Source: CALMEH01 sp964548225
Lineage (GTDB): Bacteria; Acidobacteriota; Blastocatellia; Pyrinomonadales; Pyrinomonadaceae
Direction: 5' to 3'
Assembly (NCBI GenBank): GCA_964548225.1
Contig: CAZJQP010000004.1
Location: 91,695-155,694 of the forward strand
Length of the DNA: 64,000 bases
In this document: positions 34,307 through 42,132 of the stretch, in pieces
How the letters are laid out: the number at the start of each line of letters is the position of its first letter
How positions within the stretch are numbered: position 1 is the stretch's first letter
Position numbers and translations under genes: made by a program
The notes under the pieces: model-generated
The model's database searches: none
The model's input: the letters and a program-made list of their open reading frames with translations, nothing else
Told to the model about the DNA's origin: nothing

Positions 34307-34741
34307 ATGTTCAAAAAACAATTATTCGGTTTGTTATTTATTTTGGCTTTTTCGTGTGCAGTGTCGGCTCAGAAAACCTATACGCCCGCGAAAGGCTCGG
34401 CTGAAAGAACAGCGATTTTGAATGCTTTGCGCGTTCCTGTGGAAAAGGAGTTGAAGCAGAAAATTTCGTTTAATGTCGAACATTTTAAGGTTCAGGGCGT
34501 GTGGGCTTTCTTGAGCGGCGATCCGCAAACACCTTCGGGCGATAAGCCGGATTATCGGAAAACTCCGTATCAAGAAGCGATTGATGCTGATATGTTTGAC
34601 AATAATTTTTTCGCGCTCTTGAAAAAAACGGGTAGCCGATGGAAAGTCACCAGATACGAAATCGGTTGCACGGATGTTTGTTATGCAAATTGGTGGAGCC
34701 AATATAAAGCCCCGAAAGCGATTTTTCCATATACAGAATAA
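34307..34741 (+). CDS. Small secreted protein, function unknown
   Basis: 144 residues with signal peptide MFKKQLFGLLFILAFSCAVSA. The mature part begins with KGSAERTAILNALRVPVEKEL and contains VQGVWAFLSGDP, FFALLKKTGSRWKV and a C-terminal CTDVCYANWWSQY with two Cys. This pattern (AERxAILDALR, then a WAFxxxxP strand and LLKKxxxxWKV) is seen in a widespread periplasmic family without known function. It starts 9 nt after ileS and is probably in the same transcript. Confidence 0.7.
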   Translation: MFKKQLFGLLFILAFSCAVSAQKTYTPAKGSAERTAILNALRVPVEKELKQKISFNVEHFKVQGVWAFLSGDPQTPSGDKPDYRKTPYQEAIDADMFDNNFFALLKKTGSRWKVTRYEIGCTDVCYANWWSQYKAPKAIFPYTE

Positions 34742-34839
34742 AATGATTAAGGAAATTTGAAACCGAAGGCTGAGTAAAATTAACTCCGTGTTCAATATTC
34801 TTCATTCATACTTTCAAATTCTCCTGTTATAATCTTGCT

Positions 34840-35379
34840 GTGAATAAAAAAGATATTTATTGGAAATTAGGTTATTTGGTCGCGGCGGGCGCGATTTTTA
34901 TGATTGACCAAATGACGAAGGCGTGGGCAGTTCGGCGTTTGCGGTTTGGTGATGATATTTCGGTGATTTCGGGATTTTTGAATTTCGCCTACGCCCAAAA
35001 CACGGGCGCGGCGTTTTCGATTTTCGATTCGCATGGCGACGCGGGACGTTGGGGCTTGTCGGCGGTTGCGCTGTTTGCTTCCGTGTTGGTGCTTTATTAT
35101 TTCTGGCGCACACCACGTTCAGATGACAGAATGCTCGGCGCACTCGCTCTGCTTTTGGCAGGAATCGTCGGCAATGTTACCGACAGAATACGTCTTGGTT
35201 TTGTCGTTGATTTTATTGATGTCCAATTCGGTTCGTGGCACTATCCAACCTTTAATGTTGCAGATATGGCAATCATCTGCGGCGCAGGACTTATGATAAT
35301 TGATATGTTTTTTGCAAAAAAGAAAGACGAAAGCAACGAACAACGAACAACAGACAACGAACAAAAAGATGTTTCCTGA
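34840..35379 (+). CDS. lspA: Lipoprotein signal peptidase (signal peptidase II)
   Basis: 179 residues starting with GTG at 34840. Four helices; the catalytic aspartates are in GNVTDRIRLGFVVDFID and FNVADMAI, with FDQxTK-like IDQMTKAW and the QNTGAAFSIF block near the N-terminus. It removes signal peptides from diacylated prolipoproteins in the inner membrane. The C-terminal tail DESNEQRTTDNEQKD is translated from an AACGAACAACGAACA tandem repeat, so the end of the protein appears repeat-derived. It overlaps lgt, the preceding enzyme of the lipoprotein pathway. Confidence 0.95.
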   Translation: MNKKDIYWKLGYLVAAGAIFMIDQMTKAWAVRRLRFGDDISVISGFLNFAYAQNTGAAFSIFDSHGDAGRWGLSAVALFASVLVLYYFWRTPRSDDRMLGALALLLAGIVGNVTDRIRLGFVVDFIDVQFGSWHYPTFNVADMAIICGAGLMIIDMFFAKKKDESNEQRTTDNEQKDVS

Positions 35380-36175
35380 ACTTTTTCGCATCGGCGATTT
35401 TCCGATAAATACATATGGCGTGCTGCTTGCCGTTGGAATGCTTCTTGCGCTTTTTATTGCTTCGCGGCTTGCGGCAACCGACGGTTTACCGCGTGAGAGA
35501 ATTTATGATTTAGGTTTGTGGACGCTTATCGGCGCACTCGTCGGCTCGAAACTCTTGATGTTTTTCGTTGATGATAATGTTGATATGTTTTCGCTCGATT
35601 TCCTTCGTTCGGGAGGCGTTTTTTACGGCGGTTTGATTGGCGGATTTTTGACTTGCGCTGCACTAGTTTATTTTTACAAACTGAATTTTTGGAAAGTTGC
35701 CGACGCTTTCGCGCCCGGTGTGGCAATCGGGCAAGCAATTGGGCGACAAGGATGTTTCGCCGCCGGATGTTGTTGGGGAAAACCAACCGATTCGATTTTC
35801 GGCGTTCATTTTACGCAACAAGCGCACGAATTTACGGGCGTTCCGATTTACACCGAAACGGGCGCACCGCTTCATCTACACCCGACACAACTTTACGAAT
35901 CTTTGATAATGCTCACCGTTTTCACTGTTTTGGTTTTTCTTCACAAACGCAAAAAATTTGATGGACAAGTTCTCATCGCTTACGGCATAATTTACGGCAT
36001 TGTTCGTTTTTCAATCGAATTCCTGCGCGACGACCCGCGAGGCAATTTTTTCGGCTTAAACGCAATTTTCGGGCTTTCGACTTCGCAAATTATCAGTCTA
36101 ATCGTCGTGATAAGTTCGGTTATTTTTATGATTTGGCGTTTGCGGAAAAAAGAAATCGTTCAAACAAATGAGTAA
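35369..36175 (+). CDS. lgt: Prolipoprotein diacylglyceryl transferase
   Basis: 268 residues from the ATG at 35369; the in-frame extension back to 35300 is lspA and repeat sequence read in another frame. MFPELFRIGDFPINTYGVLLAVG is the normal Lgt start (shown here for the family's N-terminal FP(I/V)xxYG pattern). GGVFYGGLIGG, GQAIGRQGCFAAGCC and HPTQLYESL are conserved catalytic segments. It transfers diacylglycerol from phosphatidylglycerol to the lipobox cysteine. The start overlaps lspA by 11 nt, and the stop overlaps the nucleotidyltransferase gene by 8 nt. Confidence 0.95.
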   Translation: MFPELFRIGDFPINTYGVLLAVGMLLALFIASRLAATDGLPRERIYDLGLWTLIGALVGSKLLMFFVDDNVDMFSLDFLRSGGVFYGGLIGGFLTCAALVYFYKLNFWKVADAFAPGVAIGQAIGRQGCFAAGCCWGKPTDSIFGVHFTQQAHEFTGVPIYTETGAPLHLHPTQLYESLIMLTVFTVLVFLHKRKKFDGQVLIAYGIIYGIVRFSIEFLRDDPRGNFFGLNAIFGLSTSQIISLIVVISSVIFMIWRLRKKEIVQTNE

Positions 36176-36728
36176 AGAACTGCTTCCGGTAAAAGTTTTT
36201 CACGATTTTGTTGGGCGCATCGAACCGCTCGGCATCGAATATATGCTGTCCGGTTCTATGGCGATGATGCTTTACAATTTTTATCGAATGACTGCCGATA
36301 TTGATGTTGTTGTCGAATTGAAATATGAAGATGCCGACCGAATTATCAAGGCTTTCGAGCCTGATTATTACGTTCCTCACGGCAGAGTGCGCGACGCAAT
36401 CGCCCGAAAATTTATGTTCAATGTAATTCATCAAGAAACCGCATTCAAGATAGATTTGGTCATCAAAAAGACGGACGAATTTCAATTAATGGCTTTTGAA
36501 CGCCGTCGGAAAATGGATTTTCACGGCAAGGAAATTTCGGTCATAACTTTGGAAGATTTAATTATTTCAAAACTTTTTTGGGCGAAAGACAGTCTTTCTG
36601 AAAAGCAGTTGACTGATGTCGAAAATCTTCTGCAAAACGATTTCGACGTGGAATATACGAACGAATGGATTAAAAAATTAAATCTTGAGGAGCTATTCAA
36701 AAAATGTCAGGAAGCGATAAAATTTTAG
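36168..36728 (+). CDS. Nucleotidyltransferase-fold protein (AbiEii/DUF6036-like)
   Basis: 186 residues. The nucleotidyltransferase core is clear: a GS motif in MLSGSMAMMLYNFYR followed by a TADIDVVVEL with the two metal-binding aspartates, and a later FKIDLVIKK strand with the third. Then ISVITLEDLIISKLFWAKD matches the AbiEii/MNT-like group. Several such proteins are toxins of type IV or MenA-type systems; others are orphan. It overlaps lgt upstream and the 81-aa gene downstream (25 nt), which fits a two-gene cassette inserted in the lipoprotein operon. Confidence 0.75.
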   Translation: MSKELLPVKVFHDFVGRIEPLGIEYMLSGSMAMMLYNFYRMTADIDVVVELKYEDADRIIKAFEPDYYVPHGRVRDAIARKFMFNVIHQETAFKIDLVIKKTDEFQLMAFERRRKMDFHGKEISVITLEDLIISKLFWAKDSLSEKQLTDVENLLQNDFDVEYTNEWIKKLNLEELFKKCQEAIKF

Positions 36729-36949
36729 GCGACACGACTGCCGAGATGCGCCGTTTGCAGTTTGAAATGATGAAAAAACTTTCGTCTGCCCGCCGCATCG
36801 AATTTGCCTGCGAGATGTTCCAAACTGCCAGAGAAATGATTATCACTTCGTTGCCGAAAAATCTTTCTGAAAAAGAGTTTAAGCAACAATTATATTTTCG
36901 AACTTACGGCGAACATTTGCCCGAAGACTTTTTCAAAGACAAAAAATGA
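36704..36949 (+). CDS. Small helical partner of the nucleotidyltransferase
   Basis: 81 residues, overlapping the upstream gene by 25 nt and the rluD start by 4 nt (ATGA). It appears all-helical: TAEMRRLQFEMMKKLSSARR, then FACEMFQTAREMIITSLP and EKEFKQQLYFRTYGEHLP. The tight overlap with the nucleotidyltransferase suggests a dedicated partner, possibly its antidote or an RNA-binding cofactor. I do not recognise the family name with certainty. Confidence 0.65.
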   Translation: MSGSDKILGDTTAEMRRLQFEMMKKLSSARRIEFACEMFQTAREMIITSLPKNLSEKEFKQQLYFRTYGEHLPEDFFKDKK

Positions 36950-37953
36950 ATCCCGAACATCAAGTTTCCGAAGAAAACTCATCTTTTATTCTTCACCCTT
37001 CATCATCGGACGCGGGCAAACGTCTGGACGCTTTTTTGGCGGAAAAAATCGAAAATCTTTCGCGTTCGCGTCTTCAAAAAATGATTGCTGACGGCGATGT
37101 TTCGGTGAACGGAAATGCGGCGAAACCGTCTTATAAAATCAACGAATCGGACGAAATCGAAGTCGAATTAAACGAACTCGCCACCGAAAATTTCGAGCCG
37201 GAAAATATTCCGCTCGATATAATTTACGAAGACGAATTTCTTGCCGTCATCAACAAAAAAGCCGGAATGGTCGTTCATCCGGGCGCAGGAATTTCTTCGG
37301 GAACTTTGGCAAATGCGCTCGCATATCATTTCAAAATTAGAGATGAGGAACTAAAATTTGACAAAACTTTAGACGAACAATCCAAAATCCAAAATCTAAA
37401 ATCCAAAATCGGAATCGTTCACCGTCTCGACAAAGATACTTCGGGATTGATTGTCGTCGCTAAATCGGACGAAATTCACGAAAACTTAAGCGAACAATTT
37501 CGTAATCGTGAAGTTTTTAAATCTTACATCGCGCTTGTTCACGGCGAATTAGAAGAAAATGCCGGAACGATTGATGCGCCGATTGCGCGTGAAAAACATA
37601 ATCGGACAAAAATGTCTGTTCGCGCACACGGGCGAAATGCTTTAAGTTTGTGGAAAGTTAAGAAAAGATTTGAGAAATTTACACTTGCCGCCGTCGAAAT
37701 CAAAACCGGCAGAACGCATCAGATTCGCGTCCATCTTGCACACATAAATCATCCGATTGTTGGCGACGAAACCTACAACGCCGGACGCGACAAAACTGTT
37801 CATAATTTAAACATTCGTCAGGCAATTAAAGATTTAGGACGATTTTTTCTCCACGCTGAAAAATTATCTTTTACGCATCCGATAGCTAAAGAAAAGTTAA
37901 ATTTTGTCGCGCCTTTGCCTGATGAATTAACGAGTTTTTTAGAGATTTTATGA
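36946..37953 (+). CDS. RluA-family 23S rRNA pseudouridine synthase (RluD-like)
   Basis: 335 residues. An N-terminal S4 RNA-binding domain (AGKRLDAFLAEKIENLSRSR…) is followed by the catalytic domain with GIVHRLDKDTSGLIVVAKSD (catalytic Asp in HRLDKDT) and KTGRTHQIRVHLAHINHPIVGD. It isomerises uridines in 23S rRNA. Two odd segments match short-tandem-repeat peptides: SSFILHPSSS at the N-terminus and EQSKIQNLKSKI just before the catalytic motif. Both lie in positions that are variable in the family. ATGA overlap with the preceding gene. Confidence 0.92.
   Translation: MNPEHQVSEENSSFILHPSSSDAGKRLDAFLAEKIENLSRSRLQKMIADGDVSVNGNAAKPSYKINESDEIEVELNELATENFEPENIPLDIIYEDEFLAVINKKAGMVVHPGAGISSGTLANALAYHFKIRDEELKFDKTLDEQSKIQNLKSKIGIVHRLDKDTSGLIVVAKSDEIHENLSEQFRNREVFKSYIALVHGELEENAGTIDAPIAREKHNRTKMSVRAHGRNALSLWKVKKRFEKFTLAAVEIKTGRTHQIRVHLAHINHPIVGDETYNAGRDKTVHNLNIRQAIKDLGRFFLHAEKLSFTHPIAKEKLNFVAPLPDELTSFLEIL
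37380..37410 (+). repeat. Short tandem repeat inside rluD coding sequence
   Basis: Units of ATCCAAA(A) run in frame through the gene, encoding SKIQNLKSKI. The same ATCCAAAATCTAAAAT units are found in front of recN (61601-61630). Confidence 0.85.
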
Positions 37954-37954
37954 T

Positions 37955-38731
37955 TTAGTTTTTGGCAATAAAACCCATCTGACGCGAAACTTTGGCGGCG
38001 GATTTTATGACTAAATCAACGATTTTCGGTAGATGCGTTTCGTCAATGTGAATCACGACGCTCGATGTGCCGAGCGCGGCGGCGATGTTTCCTTTGGCAT
38101 CATAAATCGGCGCGGCGATACAGCGCACACCGTTGGCATTTTCTTCATCATCAACCGCAAAACCATATTTGCGAACGCGCTCGGCTTCGCGCAGAAATTT
38201 TTGTGGATTTGTAATTGATTTTTTCGTCTTGCGCTCCATTCCGCGAAGCTCTAAAATTTGCAAAATCTCATCATCCGGCAAAAACGAAACCAAAATTTTG
38301 CCAATTGCCGTCGTATGCACCGGAAGCCGATGACCAATCCAAATATCCATCTTGATAAAACTTTTTTCATCCTCGATTTTTTCGATATAAACGGCTCGCC
38401 CGTTGTCCAAAACCGCCAGATGAACTTCGGGCAGACGGCTTTTTTTCAAGAATTCCGCCAAAATCGGCTTGGCGACTTCGCGCACGTCCAAATGCGTCAT
38501 CGCGCCGCCCGTCAAGCTGACTAATTTCAATCCGAGACGATATTTTCCGCCCGCGTCGCGTTGCAAATAATCGCGTTTTTCCAAAACCCTTAAAATATAA
38601 CTCGCCGAACTTTTCGGGATTTTCAGCCGACGGCTCAAATCCGAATTGCTCAAACCATTGTTGCTTTCCGCAACCAATTCAAGAATCGAAAGCGCACGTC
38701 CGACCGCGTTTGATGAATTTTCTTCAGACAT
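37955..38731 (-). CDS. IclR-family transcriptional regulator, probable regulator of aceBA
   Basis: 258 residues. The N-terminal winged helix-turn-helix (ALSILELVAESNNGLSNSDL, KSSASYILRVLEKRDYL) is followed by the IclR effector domain (LPVHTTAIGKILVSFLPDD; RGMERKTKKSITNP; GVRCIAAPIYDAKGNIAAALG). It is divergent from aceB, with 148 nt between them that contain two similar inverted elements. In enterobacteria IclR represses the glyoxylate shunt and responds to glyoxylate or pyruvate. The same role here is an inference from position and family. Convergent with rluD. Confidence 0.9.
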   Translation of the reverse strand: MSEENSSNAVGRALSILELVAESNNGLSNSDLSRRLKIPKSSASYILRVLEKRDYLQRDAGGKYRLGLKLVSLTGGAMTHLDVREVAKPILAEFLKKSRLPEVHLAVLDNGRAVYIEKIEDEKSFIKMDIWIGHRLPVHTTAIGKILVSFLPDDEILQILELRGMERKTKKSITNPQKFLREAERVRKYGFAVDDEENANGVRCIAAPIYDAKGNIAAALGTSSVVIHIDETHLPKIVDLVIKSAAKVSRQMGFIAKN

Positions 38732-38766
38732 AATTTTATAAATTGTTGTGCAGTATCTTGAAAAAC

Positions 38767-38787
38767 TGTTCAGAATATTGAATCACA
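38767..38787. promoter_or_regulatory. Candidate IclR operator 1
   Basis: TGTTCAGAATATTGAATCAC; shares the pattern TGTTC-n8-GAA-n-CACA with operator 2. It lies upstream of the weak aceB promoter (TTGCAA at 38800, TAAATT at 38822). Confidence 0.5.
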
Positions 38788-38852
38788 AAAAAATAATACT
38801 TGCAATTCGGAAATTAGGTTGTAAATTAGACAAATCCAATATTACGAACTTT

Positions 38853-38872
38853 TGTTCGATATTTTGAACACA
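38853..38872. promoter_or_regulatory. Candidate IclR operator 2
   Basis: TGTTCGATATTTTGAACACA: a TGTTC/GAACA inverted repeat with 8-base centre. It ends 7 bases before the aceB ATG, downstream of the likely promoter, a position that suits repression. Confidence 0.55.
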
Positions 38873-38879
38873 TAAAAAA

Positions 38880-40451
38880 ATGACAATACAAGCAAAAATG
38901 GAAAGAAAATTCGACACGCGCATCAATCACGCGCCGACGAATTTTGAAGCGAAAAGAGATTTACCGAAAGGTTTTTACGAATTTCTAAATGAACTGCACA
39001 CAGAGTTTACGCCGCGCCAACAAGCATTGGCAAAAAAACGTAGCGAGATTTTGGGAAATTCATTAAAAAGTATTTTGCCTGATTATTTAGCGGAATCTGA
39101 GGCGACAAAAGACGATTGGAAAATTGTTTTGCCCGAATACATTTTAGACCAGAGAAATCAAATGACAGGTCCGGCGGACGACGATGAATTGGTGGTAAAA
39201 ATGCTCAATTCAGGTGCGCCGGGCGTAATGATTGATTTAGAAGATTCGATGGCGAATGCTTGGACGAATTTGGAAAAAGGCATCGAAAATTCAATCAAAG
39301 CTCTGCACGGTGAACTTGATTATTACGATTTCAAACGCGACCGGAAAATTCCGATAAATTCGAGCGAAACTGTTGCAATGATTCGGGTTCGCGGACTTCA
39401 TTTGAATCAAGCAAGAGTTTTTGAAAGCGAACTTCTTTCGGCTTCGGTTTATGATACGGCGCGGATTGCTTTCGGCGTTGAACGCGGGAAATTGAAACAT
39501 AATTTGACGTTTTACATTCCGAAAACCGAATCGGCGGAAGAAGCAATTTTTTGGCGCAATTTGTTTCAAAAAATTGAGGAGAAATTGGGTTGGGAGCGCG
39601 GTTTTATCAAATGTTTCGCGCTTGTCGAAGCGCATCCGTTCGCGTTTCAGATGGAGGAATTTATCTACAATTTGCGCGAACATATTTTGGGTTTGAATCT
39701 TGGGCGTTGGGATTATATGGCTTCGCTGATTCATTTTAATCTGGCGGATAAAAGATGGGTTTTGCCCGATAGAAACACGATTCCTTCAGACGTTTTGTTT
39801 TTTCAAAACTTGCGCGAATTGTTGGTTGAAATCTGTCATAAGCGCGGAATTTTGGCAATCGGCGGAATGACTGCGCTGTTTCCAAGTCGCACAAACAAAG
39901 AACTTAACGAACGCGCTTTGAAGGTTTTGGAAGTTGATAAAAAGAATGAAGCAAGCGTCGGAATGGACGGCGCGTGGACAGGTCATCCTGACCAAAATTC
40001 GATTGCCGTCGCGCAGTTTCCCGCACCGAATCAGTTGGATTTTCGGAAAGAAACGGCTGGAACGAAACCGAATTTGCGCCCGATTCCCGAAAATATCGGA
40101 CAGAAAACCGTCGCGGGAACTCGTGCGGCGGCGCGGACGGCGATTCGTTACCGCAACGGCGTTTTGAACGGCAAAGGCGCAAGTTTGCTTGATGGTTATA
40201 TGGAGGATTTGGCGACGGACAGAATTTATCGTTTGATGATTGCACAGCGTTTGAAGCATCGAAACGAAGTCGAAATTGTTGATGAAAAAGGCGTTGCGGT
40301 TTTGCATTCGCCGGAATTTATTACACGAATTTTTGATGAAGAATTGGAGAAACTTTTGCTTGAATCGTCAAGCGAAATGCACGAAACATTGCACGAAGCG
40401 CGACGTTTGAGCGAGGAGATGATTTTGAAAGAACAACATAATCCGATTTGA
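38880..40451 (+). CDS. aceB: Malate synthase
   Basis: 523 residues, type A malate synthase length. Conserved blocks are TGPADDDELVVKMLNSGA, VMIDLEDSMANAW, FYIPKTESAEEAIFW, FALVEAHPFAFQMEEFIY and LNLGRWDYMASLIH. It condenses glyoxylate with acetyl-CoA to malate in the glyoxylate shunt. No clear Shine-Dalgarno precedes the ATG at 38880; an ATG six codons later is possible. With aceA downstream and IclR divergent it forms a compact glyoxylate-shunt locus; no aceK is seen. Confidence 0.95.
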   Translation: MTIQAKMERKFDTRINHAPTNFEAKRDLPKGFYEFLNELHTEFTPRQQALAKKRSEILGNSLKSILPDYLAESEATKDDWKIVLPEYILDQRNQMTGPADDDELVVKMLNSGAPGVMIDLEDSMANAWTNLEKGIENSIKALHGELDYYDFKRDRKIPINSSETVAMIRVRGLHLNQARVFESELLSASVYDTARIAFGVERGKLKHNLTFYIPKTESAEEAIFWRNLFQKIEEKLGWERGFIKCFALVEAHPFAFQMEEFIYNLREHILGLNLGRWDYMASLIHFNLADKRWVLPDRNTIPSDVLFFQNLRELLVEICHKRGILAIGGMTALFPSRTNKELNERALKVLEVDKKNEASVGMDGAWTGHPDQNSIAVAQFPAPNQLDFRKETAGTKPNLRPIPENIGQKTVAGTRAAARTAIRYRNGVLNGKGASLLDGYMEDLATDRIYRLMIAQRLKHRNEVEIVDEKGVAVLHSPEFITRIFDEELEKLLLESSSEMHETLHEARRLSEEMILKEQHNPI

Positions 40452-40501
40452 AAACGATGGTTGTGTGCCAAATTTTAGACTGAATGATTTTGAGATGTTT
40501 C

Positions 40502-40595
40502 TTCGGAATAAGTGATAAGTGAAAGGTGAAAAGTGATAGATTTTGCTCACCCTTAACTTATCACCTTTCACCTATCATCTATCACTTATTCCGAA
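40502..40595. repeat. Hairpin flanked by TTCGGAATAAG / CTTATTCCGAA
   Basis: The outer arms TTCGGAATAAGTGATAAGTG and CATCTATCACTTATTCCGAA enclose AAGTGA-type units. The same outer element bounds the hairpins at 45839-45930 and 55829-55874. It lies between aceB and aceA. Confidence 0.92.
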
Positions 40596-40623
40596 TAATT
40601 TTAAACTTTAAGGAGAAAAAAAG

Positions 40624-41922
40624 ATGACGGAAATAGAAAAAATAGAACAAGAATGGGCGGAAAATCCGCGTTGGGAAGGAATCGAGCGGACGTATCGGGC
40701 GGAAGATGTTTTGCGTCTGCGCGGTTCGGTGAAAATCGAATATACGATTGCAAAAATCGGTGCAGAAAGGCTTTGGAATTTGCTGAAAACCGAAGATTAT
40801 GTCAACGCGCTCGGTGCGCTTTCGGGCGGGCAGGCGATTCAGCAGGTTCAAGCCGGATTGAAAGCGATTTATTGCAGCGGTTGGCAAGTTGCGGCAGACG
40901 CAAATGTCGCGGGACAGATGTATCCTGACCAGAGCCTCTATCCCGCGAACAGTGTGCCGGAGCTTGTGCGTAAAATTAACAATTCGCTTCAGCGCACAGA
41001 CCAAATATACACTGCTGAAGGCAAAAATGGAATTCATTGGTTTGCGCCTATCTTAGCAGATGCCGAAGCCGGTTTCGGCGGCAATCTGAACGCTTTTGAA
41101 TTAATGAAAGCGATGATTGACGCGGGCGCAAGCGGCGTGCATTTTGAAGACCAGCTATCATCAGCGAAAAAATGCGGACATTTGGGCGGAAAAGTTCTCG
41201 TGCCGACGCAGGAAGCGATTCAAAAATTGGTTGCGGCGCGTCTCGCGGCTGATGTTTGCGGCGTTCCGACGTTGATTTTTGCGCGAACTGATGCGGACGC
41301 GGCGAATCTTTTAACGAGCGACATTGACGACCGCGACAAGCCTTTCTGCACGGGCGAGCGCACGATTGAAGGTTTTCACGTTGTCAAAAATGGCATTGAA
41401 CAGGCGATTTCACGCGGTTTGAGTTATGCGCCTTACGCTGACCTTGTTTGGTGCGAAACTTCGCATCCCGATTTGGACGAAGCGCGGATTTTTGCCGAAG
41501 CGATTCGTGAAAAATATCCGAATAAATTGCTGGCTTATAATTGTTCGCCTTCATTTAACTGGAAGAAAAAACTCGATGATGAAACGATTGCAAAATTTCA
41601 AAGCGAACTCGGAAAAATGGGTTACAAATTTCAATTTATTACTTTGGCTGGTTTCCATACGCTTAATTTTGCGATGTTTGAACTTGCACGAAACTATAAA
41701 GACCGCCAAATGTCGGCTTATTCGGAGCTTCAAGAACGCGAATTTGCGGCGGAAATTGACGGCTATCGCGCCACGAAACATCAATCTTTCGTCGGAACGG
41801 GGTATTTCGACGCGGTTACGCAAGTGATTTCGAGCGGAAATTCTTCCGTTACGGCTCTGAAAGGTTCGACGGAAGAAGAACAATTTGAAGAAGTAATTTT
41901 GGAAGAAGCGGTTGCGGCATAA
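40624..41922 (+). CDS. aceA: Isocitrate lyase
   Basis: 432 residues with AAGGAG upstream. The catalytic-loop signature KKCGHLGGKVLVPTQEA is intact, preceded by IDAGASGVHFEDQLSS and followed by LIFARTDADAANLLTSD and the substrate-binding NCSPSFNWKK. It splits isocitrate into glyoxylate and succinate and works together with aceB just upstream. The repeat hairpin between the two may separate or stabilise their mRNA parts. A nested hairpin with intrinsic-terminator character follows. Confidence 0.96.
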   Translation: MTEIEKIEQEWAENPRWEGIERTYRAEDVLRLRGSVKIEYTIAKIGAERLWNLLKTEDYVNALGALSGGQAIQQVQAGLKAIYCSGWQVAADANVAGQMYPDQSLYPANSVPELVRKINNSLQRTDQIYTAEGKNGIHWFAPILADAEAGFGGNLNAFELMKAMIDAGASGVHFEDQLSSAKKCGHLGGKVLVPTQEAIQKLVAARLAADVCGVPTLIFARTDADAANLLTSDIDDRDKPFCTGERTIEGFHVVKNGIEQAISRGLSYAPYADLVWCETSHPDLDEARIFAEAIREKYPNKLLAYNCSPSFNWKKKLDDETIAKFQSELGKMGYKFQFITLAGFHTLNFAMFELARNYKDRQMSAYSELQEREFAAEIDGYRATKHQSFVGTGYFDAVTQVISSGNSSVTALKGSTEEEQFEEVILEEAVAA

Positions 41923-42065
41923 CGATTGGAGCGCAAGCGGCTCGCTTGCAATGCGTCGCGTTTTTTGCGGCGCAAAAGCCTTTGCATAGATTCAAGTTGA
42001 GTTTATGCAAAGGCTTTTTTCGCGCTTTGCGCTCATTGCAAGCGGGGACGCTTGCGCTCCAGTCG
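41923..42065. terminator. Nested hairpin with intrinsic terminator after aceA
   Basis: Outer arms 41923-41939 and 42049-42065 (17 bases, one mismatch, GGAGCGCAAGCG type) surround an inner perfect stem AAAAGCCTTTGCATA / TATGCAAAGGCTTTT that ends in six T (to 42020). The inner part looks like a terminator; the outer part is a repeat element with GCAAGCG units. Confidence 0.8.
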
Positions 42066-42132
42066 TTTTTTATTCGCTGAAATTGTGTTAAAAATAGAGT
42101 AGAAAATTTTCCGCTAAATCCAGACCAATTCG

